From Didymella arachidicola (Eukaryota > Ascomycota > Dothideomycetes > Pleosporales > Didymellaceae), in assembly GCA_016630955.3 (NCBI GenBank), contig CM049985.1:1612001-1676000 (forward strand): 64,000 nucleotides of DNA. The letters run 5' to 3'. Positions within the stretch are counted from its first letter, which is position 1; the number at the start of each line of letters is the position of its first letter. The notes beneath the pieces are model-generated. The model made no database searches, was not told the DNA's origin, and saw only the letters and a program-made list of their open reading frames with translations. Below are positions 12,564-24,488 of the stretch, in pieces. A program made the translations under genes and the position numbers.

Positions 12564-14142
12564 CTATGCGGACTGCGTCTCCGCCTTCTTCGGCCTCCCT
12601 TCTGCCTTCTCGGGCAATAACTTACACAGCCCTATCAGTCCAAGTGCTAGTATGATGTTCAGTACCCAGAAAAGCTGACCACCAAGGATGTGATACTTTA
12701 CACCGATAGCGTACACACTGGTGGCGCCTGCAGGTGCCACAGCCCTGATACCACTCGACAGAGCTAGTGTGATTGCATTCAGCGTGCCGAAAGTCTCATG
12801 GCTGGGCGCAACGTCGTTGAGGGCAAGCTGAACAGCTGTGTAAGACATAGCAACCCCACTACCGAGAAACAAAGTAGGTGGTGCGATCACCCAAAATGCG
12901 AGTCTCTGCCCATGGCGTAGTAGAATATTGAACAAGGGGTTAATGGCAAAAAACACCGGCCATGCCCATGCAGTTATACGGAGGACTTGACCCGTACCGA
13001 TACGTTTGTGGAGAGCAGGGAAGACCAGAAGTAGCCACGCGGCTTGAGATAGACCAGAGAATCCAATGACTGCACCGATGAGCTCGGGAGAGAAGCCAAT
13101 GCCGCCAAGGTAGACCGGTGTGTAGAGATTGACCGGGTTGACGGCCGTAAATGTGAAGGCTAGGACACCGACGTATTCGAAGATCAGGATAACTCGGGCG
13201 ACGCCTGGTGCATTGATGAGCTCCCACATGGTCATCGGTGCTTTCTTCGTGTTCTGATTGTCTTTATGTACGTGGAGAGTCTGGCAATAGGTTAGTTGCA
13301 GTCAGGGCACGTGGATTGCAAACGTACTTCTTTGACAAACAGCAGGGTAGTGAAGGCCGAAGTGAGGGTCAAGGCGGAAACGACAAGTCCTGGTAGAACA
13401 TACGGATACTTGTGGAAGAAATCGTTTCCAAAGACGCGAGGATACTTCTCAGCTGGCCTTTCGAACGCAGCCCCTACGTCTTGGTCAGCGACTTAATCTT
13501 TCCAGCGAATTGATAGTACTGACCCAAGAGCGGTCCAAGGAAAATACCCAAGTTCCCAGCAAATGCGAAATAGCTGAAAGCTCTTGCTTGAGTATGCTTC
13601 GTACTGTTCTCGCTAAACATAGCTCGGAGCGTTACTACAGTGCCAGCAAAGATGCCTGCAAAGCATCTCGCAACGATCATTTGCGCTATACTCTGGCTCA
13701 TTCCGAACAACGTGGTTGCGACTGCAATACCTAGTAGACTGAGCACAAGTACAGGCTTGCGTCCATAGCGATCTGAAGCCTTGCCCCAGAAGAGCATGAC
13801 ACACATCTGCGTGAAGGAAAACATAGATTCGATGAGTCCTGCGTAGAAGCCGACATCTTCTTTCTGGATCCCTCCAACATGCTCGATCATCGAGTTGACG
13901 TAAGGAAAGATTGAGAAGAAAGCGATTGGCTCGACGACGCGAGTGCAGCACAGCAGGAAGATTTGGCCTTTCGGGAGTGGTGCGTTTTCGTCGTCAGCGT
14001 GAGCTCCATCCGTGCTAGTGAGCTCGTTTTGGGCTGGTTCGACCGGTTCTGCGATGGGAGCAGCCTGCACAGCAAGTAGAGGGGTCGTCTCATCGTTGGC
14101 TGTGACACCAGTTTCATTGGAGCGCTTGTTCTTTGTAGACAT
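12564..14142 (-). CDS. MFS transporter, fungal ZIF-like / yeast YCR023C-like family
   Basis: This is a plasma- or vacuolar-membrane major facilitator of the drug:H+ antiporter type; its substrate is not predictable. The model is complement(join(12564..13280, 13328..13473, 13524..14142)), 493 aa. Introns of 47 and 50 nt have GTACGT and GTCAGT donors. After a soluble polar N-terminus of about 70 residues, the first membrane segment reads ILLCCTRVVEPIAFFSIFPYV. The MFS loop 2-3 signature GKASDRYGRKP follows near residue 130. The second half (exon 3) carries six further hydrophobic segments and ends in a short charged tail. An in-frame ATG at 14250 would add 36 residues lacking family character, so 14142 is preferred. 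Confidence 0.88.
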
Positions 14143-14880
14143 CGCGGCAACACGACTGCAGCCCGGGAGGGTACCTAGAGGTACTTCGCCTCTTGCGAGT
14201 TGACTAGTCCACACCAACAATGAATTTGGAAGATGAAAGCCTCGTGTCAATTCGAAGGCGAGACAGAGCTTTATAGTACCAATATCGAAGGATGCGTCAC
14301 AGCTAAGGCGTGCTGAGGCGGCAGAAGCGGCAGAAGCTGACGATAATTACCAGGCTAACGAGGCACGGGCCTTCCCAGGGTTTCTCAATCAGGTAGTTAG
14401 CTTCCAAGCGCACAGCATGTTCGATGCTCTCATGCATTGTTTCGTAAGTGGGATAGTAGCGGTCTCGTTATTAGACATGACACATTGCATGCAATGACAC
14501 TGATCGAGTTCTACACAGGTGGGTCTCAAGGGTGGACTAAGTGCAAAAATCGCAGGCATATCGAGTAAGCATTCGATTGATTCACCATGCAATCTGGGTG
14601 GTACAAGATGTGAAGATGTCCAGGTTCTAAGCTACAATGTAAGATCCTATCACACCTCCACGTATGAGCTCAAGCTGCTCCATAACTTAAACACCCAATC
14701 GCTCGCCAGCTTTGCCTTTTTGTGAACAACCGTTATGCATGAACCCCGGTGTAACAGAGCGCCAATACAACGTTGCCTCCGCTACCAGGCTTGTCATAAA
14801 CTCGAGAACCGTACGCAGGAAGACGCTGGAAGGAAAATCGTCAGTCGGTGGGATCGTGTCGGCGCGGGATTTGCAGTACC
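14143..14880. other. Intergenic: MFS promoter and actin 3' side
   Basis: Both flanking genes are on the minus strand, so this 738-bp stretch holds the MFS promoter (left) and the actin 3' UTR (right). I see no open frame with a recognisable domain and no RNA gene. Confidence 0.6.
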
Positions 14881-16474
<1,594 letters not shown>

Positions 16475-17525
16475 GTTGACTGATTAGATGGTAGATTAGG
16501 AGTAGGTAGAAGTGTTGTGTGGGCGGAGTGTTATAAGTACTCGCTGCGAAAAGGAGAGTCAGCAAGAGGAGGACAGGGTGGCGGAGGTCGGCTTTAGATA
16601 GAGACACGGATGTCGGGGAAGCTTACGGGTGCGGTGGTGGTTGTGGTAAGGTCTTGCAGAGTGCGCGAGGCGAGTGGGTGCCCACTGCTGAAATAAGCGG
16701 GCCGGCCTTGCCTAGACAGAAGGAGCGGCGAGGTTGGTGAAGGGGGCTTTGCGCGAACAGGCAAGATCCAATGGAAATGCAGGCAGCGTCACTCTTGAAC
16801 ATCCAATGCATCCAAATCTTGCATGCGGAGCTGCAATGATCGTTTTATACCTTCAATGCGTTGCCTCTAGGCATCACAATTTCTGCTCTGAAGGTATACG
16901 CAAGCTCTCCCGCCACAGCGTGAGGATGGTTCACCTGTACGCGCGTGTCTCCCCTAAGGCAGCGCCGTGAGTGCTTGGCGCTCAAAGGCAACGATAATTG
17001 CTGATGGCAATTGCACCTCGCCATGCACGACATGGGCTCAGGCTGGCAGTGCTCGTGCCAGACCGCCACTGGTCTTGATGCTGCGGCAGCATTGCGATCC
17101 CCAGCCATCCGCAGCTGCTCACCGCCAACTCTCAACATCCCCGCCAGAAAATATGGGCCCATGTCACGTGGTGAGGGGCACCTTCGAGACCGCGGGACCA
17201 AGCAGGGCGAGCATCAATTCGGCGATACGGTTTGTATACGGTATACGCATCGTTTGTAGTGGTGCAAGTCGCGATTGCCGTGTGATTCCAGGGCCTGTAA
17301 TCACTCTTCATTCATATGCTCGTATTGAACGACACCGACCTGCTGGTGGGTGACAGCTGCCAGGGGGTGGAAGGCGCGCGAATCTGGTCGTACCTTCCCG
17401 CAGCGTCAGCGCAAAATCGAATCTGCGTCATCCCGCCAAATTCACTCTAGATAGTCAAATACACCTGGACTTGCTGCAACACAACACCTTCTACCACTTC
17501 ATCCAATTCGATCACACAACGCACA
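16475..17525. promoter_or_regulatory. Divergent promoter region actin / Fes1
   Basis: These 1.05 kb lie between two divergent, highly expressed genes. They include the actin leader with its probable intron, pyrimidine-rich on the minus strand, and the Fes1 leader near 17450-17525. A pair of short GTATAC palindromes occurs at about 17234-17245. No additional coding region is supported. Confidence 0.6.
16544..16626 (-). other. Probable 5' UTR intron of the actin gene
   Basis: On the minus strand upstream of the actin ATG, a GTAAGC donor at 16626, a TTGCTGAC branch near 16563 and a TTTTCGCAG acceptor ending at 16544 define an 83-nt intron. It lies wholly in the leader, about 70 nt before the start codon. 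Confidence 0.6.
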
Positions 17526-18198
17526 ATGAACGACCCCAATCTCAACACGCTTCTCAAATGGGGTGTCGAGAACTCCAAGGTCTCCGAGGGCGCGGAGACA
17601 GCCAAAACAACGTTGACTCCAGAGGCCCTCGCAGCTCTATTCGGCGGCAATCAGAAATCAGACGCGCAGATGATGAAAGACAACATGGAGGTTATCAAGA
17701 GAGAGGAGTGCGACTTGGAGGACCGTATCACCGCGTTCGACAACTTCGAGCAGCTGATCGAGAACCTCGATAACGCCAACAATCTCGAGGCTCTGAATCT
17801 TTGGATACCCCTGATCGAGCAGCTGGACAACAAGGAGGCCGAACTGAGGAGGTTCGCTGCATGGTGTATTGGTACAGCTGTGCAGAACAATATCAAGACC
17901 CAGGAGAAGGTAAGCTTCCTCAACACTCCGCATGTTTCCTTAAGCAACCGCTGACCTTGTATAGCTTTTGGTGCTTGGTGCCATCCCCACTCTAGTTCGC
18001 ATAGCCACGGGCAACGACGAAACAAAAGTCAAGAAGAAGGCCGTTACGGCGCTGTCTTCCTCGGTCAGGAACTTCCAGCCCGCTCTGGATGAGGCTGTAT
18101 CTCACGTACCCGCGGATTTCAAGCCTTCAGGGCCGCTCGACGCGAACGATATGGAGTCGGTGGATATTCTGATCAGCAAGCTTCGCGAGAACTTGTAA
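17526..18198 (+). CDS. fes1: Hsp70 nucleotide exchange factor Fes1
   Basis: Fes1 is the cytosolic HspBP1-type armadillo protein that releases ADP from Hsp70 and aids misfolded-protein clearance. The model is join(17526..17909, 17965..18198), 205 aa. The 55-nt intron has a GTAAGC donor and joins IKTQEK to [14 protein letters not shown] in phase 0. The N-terminus [17 protein letters not shown] and the block [34 protein letters not shown] are family hallmarks. It is slightly shorter at the C-terminus than many Fes1 proteins but ends naturally in KLRENL. It diverges from actin and converges with the PAC3-like gene (213 bp between stops). Confidence 0.93.
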
Positions 18199-18411
18199 GG
18201 TGTGGGGTACGGCTGCATTGCATCGGCGTTCTGGTTCTAAAAGAGGGTCAGCATCATGAAGGCGTTCAGTCACCATGTGACAAGGGGCGGATATGTGGAC
18301 ATACTATCCCTAGTTTAGCAAACGATGTGAGTCGCGCCAGGTAGCGCAGACCTGCGTGCCCTCCAAATTTGTGTTCCAGCACTGTTGCGCTCGTAACCTA
18401 TCGTTTCGTGC

Positions 18412-18937
18412 TCATAACACTTCCAGCACCAACCCCACCAGCTCACTGAATCCTTGCCTCCCACTCACACTCTTGTCTAAGCCCATGCCAAGTACTACTA
18501 TACGTGTCTCTCTATCATTTTGTGTTTTTATAGCACTGGCAACCTGAGTTGCAAGCGTCTGGCCAAGAACTTCGAGCTCTGGTATTGTACCGCCGAGGAT
18601 GTTGGTTGCAGTGAGGTGATGCATTGGCAGCAGATCAGAATTTTGGTCTTCGTCGTCGTGATCGAGATGCGACTGTGAGATAGCTCCTGCGTCTGTTGCG
18701 GAGATGTCGAGAGGCACATGAACCTGCTCCAGTCAGGAACGAACCTCTGCATGTATAACTCACGGAGCGTACCCAATGTGCCAGACGACCTTCCTGTGTG
18801 ACAGTAATGAGGATCTTGTCCGAAAACGACATGGATGTCACAGTTGTGTCCTTGCCATTGATGCTCGACGAAGCAATCTTCGAGCGCGCTGGGAATGCCG
18901 CGGGGGTTATGGTGTATTCTTCTGTTGCCGGGGCCAT
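18412..18937 (-). CDS. Proteasome assembly chaperone 3-like protein
   Basis: This is a probable PAC3/Poc3-type chaperone that helps assemble the alpha-ring of the 20S proteasome. The model is complement(join(18412..18723, 18773..18937)), 158 aa. A 48-nt intron with a GTACGC donor joins LAHW to VHVPLDIS in phase 0. The small alpha/beta layout is typical: a strand-rich first half (VTSMSFSDKILITVTQEGRLAHWV), a central disordered loop (HDDEDQNSD), and a second half with LGQTLATQVASAIKTQ and a strand RIVVLGMGL. PAC3 sequences are divergent, so the call rests on the overall pattern and size. It shares a 274-bp divergent promoter with the Dhr1 helicase. Confidence 0.7.
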
Positions 18938-19211
18938 GTCTAGGACTGTCGCCTCAGGCTTCCCAGAGAAATGACAGCACAGCTAAGTGCAGGAAAGTGG
19001 TGATGCTGAACGATACAAACAGGTACGATGAAGCTACTGTGCTCGGAGGGGTCCAAATGTGGAGACACCAGCTCTCGGAAGTGATGCGGAGGCCATACAT
19101 TCACCGCCTGGAGAATTGCCGCCGCTAATGTCCGTAGCGCGACCCACTCCGCCGGTCCCGCCAAAATTTTGGAGCGCAGCGCCTCGAGATTGAAGTCTAA
19201 GACCACGAAAG

Positions 19212-22200
19212 ATGCCAAAGTTTGTTCCTCGCCAGCGCAAGCACAAGGTCGTGGCGCGGCAGAAGGCTGCTGCTAACGATGCGCCCACTGAGGCGAATGC
19301 CGAGCAAATCCTGCCGGCCGAGCAGAGAGAGCGTGATGAGAGGAGGCGCGCAATGAAGGATGAGCTCGTGCGCGAGTCGCAAAGCAAAATGAGCGGAAAG
19401 AAGAAGAAGCGCCTGGACAAATATATCGACGCAAAGCTTAAGAAGGAGGAAAACCTGGAGCTTCTCAAGAAGTTGGCTGCGCAAAGCCATAAAGTAGACA
19501 CCAGTCTCTTCCAAAGCTCCAGCAAGCTTGGGAGAGGTGGCGATACCAAGCGCGAAGCTCTACGACGAGCATTAGCCGAGAGAAGGGCTGGAGTCGATGT
19601 CGAGAAGAACGAAGGGCTGCTTTTCGAGGAGCACATTGTCAGGGAACTAGAGGTGGAAAGCTCTGCTTCCGAGAACGAGAGCGAGGTTCAGGATGCGTCT
19701 GCGTCCTTCAAACAGCCGACGAAGACATCCACAAATGCATCGCGCAAACGAACTCGATCGCCCCCGAAATCGCAAGAACCAGCCATCGCTTCTACTCAAC
19801 CCACTGTCACCGAAACACCCTCTGCATCCGTCGGCAGCTTCGGCCTTTTCGGCGGCGGCTTGAAGCGTCCCCTTGAGTTGGATGAGGCTGGGAAGCCAAT
19901 CATACAAGTCAGGAAACGCAGGAAGGCGAAGGGCAAGCCCATCGTGATCGAGGAAGAATTGGCTTGGGAAGGTTTCAGCTCAGGCGAGGAGGATAGCAAG
20001 GAGGTGCAGGCTGATGCAGAGGATGCAGCGTCAAGTTCAGAGTCAGACATTGAGGAAGATGAGGAAGATGCAGACTCAGGGTCCGGACACTCGGAAGAGT
20101 CTGACGAGTCTGAAGTTTCCGAGGAAGAAGATTCGGAGGAAGATAGTGACAGTGAGACGAGTTCCGACGAAAAGGAGAGCAAAGCTGCTAGAAAAGAGCG
20201 GACGTCAGCCTTCAAAGCCTGGGCTACAAGTCAACGAAACGAACAGATAGGCTTTGTCCCCTCGAACCAACTTGATCTGTCGATACCTACGAAGCCCGCC
20301 AACTTCACACCAAGAGCGCTCGAGCAAGACCCTCTTCCTCGAGAATTGGAAACGAACACCGCGACCGACGCAACGAGGAAGGCCTACAGCGTAGCTGTGC
20401 AACGGGCACCCGAGATACAAGATGCCAGGATGCAGCTTCCCGTGGTAGCAGAAGAACAAAAAATCATGGAGGCGATACACAACAACGACGTGGTCGTCGT
20501 GTGGGGAGCCACAGGTAGTGGAAAGACTACACAATTACCGCAATTCTTGTTTGAAGCAGGGTACGGCTCGCCAGATGGGCCGACACCAGGCTTGATCGGC
20601 GTTACACAGCCTCGACGAGTCGCGGCAGTCAGTATGTCGAAGCGTGTTGGCACCGAGCTCGGCGATCATGGCTCGAAGGTTGCCCATCAGATTCGCTTCG
20701 ACACTACAACGAATGCAAAGACTGCGGTCAAGTTCATGACTGACGGTGTGCTTCTGCGCGAGATCACACAGGACTTCATCTTGTCGAAATACTCAGCTAT
20801 CGTCATCGATGAGGCCCACGAACGCAGTGTCAACACCGACATTCTCATCGGTATGCTCAGCAGAATTGTCGATCTTCGAGCAGGCATGTCCAAAGAAGAC
20901 CTCAAGGTCAAGCCTCTCAAACTAGTGATCATGTCTGCCACTCTCAGAATCTCGGACTTCACTGAAAACAAGCGGCTCTTCAGAAGCGAGCCTCCACCAC
21001 TATTGAAGGCCGAGGGCCGTCAATACACAGTCACCAATCATTTTGCTCGTCAGACTCAGCGCGATTATGTTGAGGAGATGTATCGCAAGGTCGTTCGAGG
21101 ACATCGCAAGCTCCCGTCTGGTGCCATGCTTATCTTCCTGACGGGCCAAGGCGAGATCATGCATCTTGCGAAGCGTCTCAAACAGGCGTTCCCATCTACG
21201 CAGGGGCAGGATGTCAAGACTGGCAAAGTACGGATCAACCCGGCTGAAGCACCTATAGAGACCGAAGACCTTGAATTCGGTCCAGACGCCAACAATGACG
21301 AAGACGACGATGGCTCTGACTCTGAGGACTCTGTCATCATGGGGCTCGACGATGACGAGGACGATAAAGAGTTTGACATCAACGAAGAGAAACCAGAAGA
21401 CATAGTGATGAACGTGCATGTATTGCCACTATACTCGCAGTTGCCAACAAGTCAGCAAATGCGCGTCTTTGAGCCACCGCCAGAAGGGTCTCGGTTGATC
21501 GTCCTGGCTACCAACGTTGCAGAGACCAGTTTGACTATCCCTGGAGTCCGTTACGTATTTGATTGCGGGCGAGCGAAGGAGAAAAAGTACGACCTCATCA
21601 CCGGCGTACAGACTTTCGAGGTTGGGTGGATTAGCAAGGCCAGTGCTAATCAGAGAGCTGGACGTGCTGGTCGTACCGCTCCAGGTCACTGCTACCGCCT
21701 ATATTCATCTGCCGTATTCGAGCGTGACTTCGAAGAGTACGCAGCACCAGAGATCTTAAGGACACCGCTTGAAGGCGTTGTATTGCAGCTCAAGAGTATG
21801 GGCGCACCTGTTGTCAACTTCCCGTTTCCAACACCACCAGACCGCGAGAGCCTCCACCGTGCCGAGAACCTTCTTTCTTACCTGGGAGCGCTATCTTCCG
21901 ATGGTAAAGTGACGAAGTTGGGTCACGAGCTGTCTTTATATCCCCTCAATCCTCGTTTCGCCCGCATGTTGGCAATGGGCGTTGCTCAGAACCTTACAGC
22001 TGAGACAATCGCGCTCGTCGCTGCCCTCTCCGTGCCGGAACTTGTCGTTCCCGAGAACAAGTTGGGTCTGCGTGAGCCAAGAATAGACCCGGATGCTGTC
22101 CGCACGGAGCAGGACAACATCGAGGCTGAAGAGCGCTCTCGGCTACGCAAGGCTTACAACGCCGCTCTTGCTAAACTCAGTGTTAATGCAAAGCAGAGCG

Positions 22201-22970
22201 ACTGCATCAAGCTCAGCAATGCCGTCTGTGCGTATGCGTATGAGAGCGACCCACAGCACTTCTGCGAGGACATGTTCCTCAATGCCAAAGCTATGCACGA
22301 AGCCAGCCAGTTGCGCCAGCAGCTGACCAGCATCGTGCGCACACATCGTCCAACAGCTATCGGCACGTACAATTCAAAACTGCCGGCACCCTCAGAAAAG
22401 AGTATCAACCTCTTGACCCAGATATGTGCAGCAGGCTTCATCGACCAAGTCGCTATGCGCGCCGACCTCGCACCCGTTCCGCCAGAGTTGGCTCGCAAGC
22501 CCAAAACAGCTATTGACGTGCCATACGTTACACTTTTCTCATCGACAGAGGGACATAGCGACGATCCTAACGAGAAATACGTGTACTTGCATCCTTCGAC
22601 GCTTCTGGCTCGCACGCCACCAGCAAAATTGCCAGGGTTCATCATTTACTCCCATCTGCAGCGCGCATCTGCGTCGTCTATTCAGGGCGCAAAGACACCA
22701 AAGACGCGCATGCACCCGCTCACGCCCATCACACGGCCGCAGCTCATCAATATCGCGCTCGGAACGCCATTGCTGCAGGCATCGAAACCCAAAGGCAAGA
22801 TTGCAGAGCTTCCACGTGCGAGTGGTGCGCCGCTGCGTCGCGAGTGTGAGGTTGAAATGACGCTGGTGGGCGAGAAGGGAAGTCAAGGTTGGGGTCTGGG
22901 CGTAAGGAGGGTGGTACAGAAGCAGGAAGGTGTTGGGAAAGCTTGGACTGTCGAGAAGGTAGTTGCTTAG
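19212..22970 (+). CDS. dhr1: DEAH-box RNA helicase Dhr1/Ecm16 (DHX37)
   Basis: Dhr1 is a nucleolar ATP-dependent helicase that releases U3 snoRNA from pre-40S particles during ribosome biogenesis. It is a single exon of 1252 aa. The basic N-terminus MPKFVPRQRKHKVV and a lysine-rich KKKKRLDKYIDAKLKKEE stretch are typical of the subfamily, and a long Ser/Asp/Glu-rich disordered segment follows (residues about 140-320). The helicase core has motif I GATGSGKTTQLPQFL near 431, DEAH near 532, SAT (motif III) and QRAGRAGR (motif VI) near 813. A second acidic insert, typical of Dhr1, lies between the two RecA domains near 695-730. Winged-helix, ratchet and OB-fold regions complete the C-terminus. Confidence 0.94.
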   Translation: MPKFVPRQRKHKVVARQKAAANDAPTEANAEQILPAEQRERDERRRAMKDELVRESQSKMSGKKKKRLDKYIDAKLKKEENLELLKKLAAQSHKVDTSLFQSSSKLGRGGDTKREALRRALAERRAGVDVEKNEGLLFEEHIVRELEVESSASENESEVQDASASFKQPTKTSTNASRKRTRSPPKSQEPAIASTQPTVTETPSASVGSFGLFGGGLKRPLELDEAGKPIIQVRKRRKAKGKPIVIEEELAWEGFSSGEEDSKEVQADAEDAASSSESDIEEDEEDADSGSGHSEESDESEVSEEEDSEEDSDSETSSDEKESKAARKERTSAFKAWATSQRNEQIGFVPSNQLDLSIPTKPANFTPRALEQDPLPRELETNTATDATRKAYSVAVQRAPEIQDARMQLPVVAEEQKIMEAIHNNDVVVVWGATGSGKTTQLPQFLFEAGYGSPDGPTPGLIGVTQPRRVAAVSMSKRVGTELGDHGSKVAHQIRFDTTTNAKTAVKFMTDGVLLREITQDFILSKYSAIVIDEAHERSVNTDILIGMLSRIVDLRAGMSKEDLKVKPLKLVIMSATLRISDFTENKRLFRSEPPPLLKAEGRQYTVTNHFARQTQRDYVEEMYRKVVRGHRKLPSGAMLIFLTGQGEIMHLAKRLKQAFPSTQGQDVKTGKVRINPAEAPIETEDLEFGPDANNDEDDDGSDSEDSVIMGLDDDEDDKEFDINEEKPEDIVMNVHVLPLYSQLPTSQQMRVFEPPPEGSRLIVLATNVAETSLTIPGVRYVFDCGRAKEKKYDLITGVQTFEVGWISKASANQRAGRAGRTAPGHCYRLYSSAVFERDFEEYAAPEILRTPLEGVVLQLKSMGAPVVNFPFPTPPDRESLHRAENLLSYLGALSSDGKVTKLGHELSLYPLNPRFARMLAMGVAQNLTAETIALVAALSVPELVVPENKLGLREPRIDPDAVRTEQDNIEAEERSRLRKAYNAALAKLSVNAKQSDCIKLSNAVCAYAYESDPQHFCEDMFLNAKAMHEASQLRQQLTSIVRTHRPTAIGTYNSKLPAPSEKSINLLTQICAAGFIDQVAMRADLAPVPPELARKPKTAIDVPYVTLFSSTEGHSDDPNEKYVYLHPSTLLARTPPAKLPGFIIYSHLQRASASSIQGAKTPKTRMHPLTPITRPQLINIALGTPLLQASKPKGKIAELPRASGAPLRRECEVEMTLVGEKGSQGWGLGVRRVVQKQEGVGKAWTVEKVVA

Positions 22971-23149
22971 GAGCGATCTAGGCAATTTACCCTATTTCGA
23001 GGTCCTTATATGATCATGATTACTCTACCAATTCGCACCTCTCGTCGCCCAGAACTCCCGCTATCTCGAAAAGCCCAGGTCTGTTTACGAGGGTGGACCT
23101 TACCACTCGCACCTCGTCCAATCCTCGATATTGTAGCCCCTTTCTCGAC

Positions 23150-23941
23150 CACCATCCCAGTTATCTTCGTACACATCGCCCTCCATGCGTGAGGTTGATA
23201 GTTGGGCTGTTGCGAGTCTATGACCCGCTGTTGGGACGCTTCCTTGATCAGGTCCTTCCAGGCAGTTGTTTTACCTCCATCTCGATACTTTTGTACAAAG
23301 CAGGTAGACATTGTACATCGCCTGCGCTGTCGTTGATGATAGCCTTGGATATCGGGCGAATGTCTAATACCTTGCCGGACCCGCCTTGCTCAGCCTTGAA
23401 GAGTCGTTCGCCCTCGTCTTTGGCCAGTCGCCACTTCGCGCGATCACTGCGTCCAAAAATCTAGATATTGATTAACCATCTTCTACACAGTTGTCAAGAC
23501 CATTCAGGAAGCGGCGCGATTCAGTGGTCGTCCCTGTTGTGCTTTCCATGAGCTGGACATCCTCAATGTCTTGTATTGCGACGCCGTAGTGTGCGAACAA
23601 CGCATCGGAGTCGTTCCAGACGTCAAAGAATACCTTTAAAACCTTGCTGCTCTCCAAAAATTGGCTTGGTTTCTTGTGCCTGGTTCTGGCAGTGTCAAAC
23701 GCTAGGCGATCAAGCGTGGACACGTCGATGACTGCGACGTACATCTTAGGCGAACCGATATCGACAGCAAGATTTAAGATGGAGATGGTTTCTTCGCGGC
23801 GCAGGTTGGTACCATTGAGATCGATATAGAGTGCTGGCTCATATCTCCACTCCGAATGCACGTGGGCGTTCCAATCGACGAGATCGGCCAACCATTCGGG
23901 AGTGTCGAAGACTCAACTGGCATAACTCTTTTTGTGGCCAT
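23150..23941 (-). pseudogene. Decayed 3'-5' exonuclease-family (EXD-like) gene
   Basis: Three reading frames together spell one fungal 3'-5' exonuclease-domain protein. It starts at ATG 23941 (MATKRVMPV). One base is then apparently missing before VFDTPEWLADLVDWN, which runs open to a stop at 23472 and includes LYIDLNGTN, VFFDVWNDSDALFAHYGV and IEDVQLMES. Another frame resumes after a TAG with AKWRLAKDEGERLFKAEQGG and DVQCLPALYKS. A third carries the family's WKDLIKEASQQRV and NYQPHAWRAM. At least three frameshifts and one or two stops interrupt it, and none is explained by a normal intron (the gaps are under 40 nt). The usual exo-I Asp-x-Glu reads Asp-Leu-Asn, so a catalytic acid is also lost. 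Sequencing error is an alternative for individual shifts. Confidence 0.72.
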
Positions 23942-24488
23942 TGTTTGATAGGGCTCATGTATATTGGTCACCAAGAAGACTTGTCGGTCAAATTCCACTT
24001 GAAATGACTCATTTATATCCTCTGCACTGCTCCATCGCCCTTGCTTCATTCACGTGCCAACCCATCGTTGGAAAATAGCTCGCTGTCAACCCCTGGAAGA
24101 CTTCACGGACAAGTTACCAACAAAGGAGATGTCAATTGTTGTGGTCATACTGTCCAAACCTTGAGATGATTCGCAAGTAGTGTCTGAATTTAGCATGTGT
24201 GATAGACCTCACACCTGTTGATGTCGCTTGTGGTCGCGTCACTCAAACGGCTCGTCTCAGACGCATACATCTTAGGCTAGCTCAGCCAAGCTGACTACTA
24301 TAATCCAGCATTTGACGACGTTTTCCATGCTCGGGCAGTCCTCAAAGTTCCTGCTAATATCTTTGGCCACTGTTGAGATGGTGCTCGGCTTGAGCACAAG
24401 CTTTACATATGTAATGGCGTATCTATCTTATATACAAAAACCCAAATGACAATCCAAACCCAAGTCCATAAGTCAGACCGCTAGGTTC
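23942..24488. other. Intergenic between exonuclease relic and AA9 LPMO
   Basis: This 547-bp stretch is relatively AT-rich for the window. It holds the upstream side of the relic and the 3' side of the LPMO gene. No coding region, RNA gene or repeat is recognised. Confidence 0.55.

Noticed and set aside
23472..23891. A short intact exonuclease gene of 140 codons
   Set aside because: It lacks the family's N-terminal start and C-terminal half. Both are readable in other frames next to it, so it is better seen as part of a broken gene.
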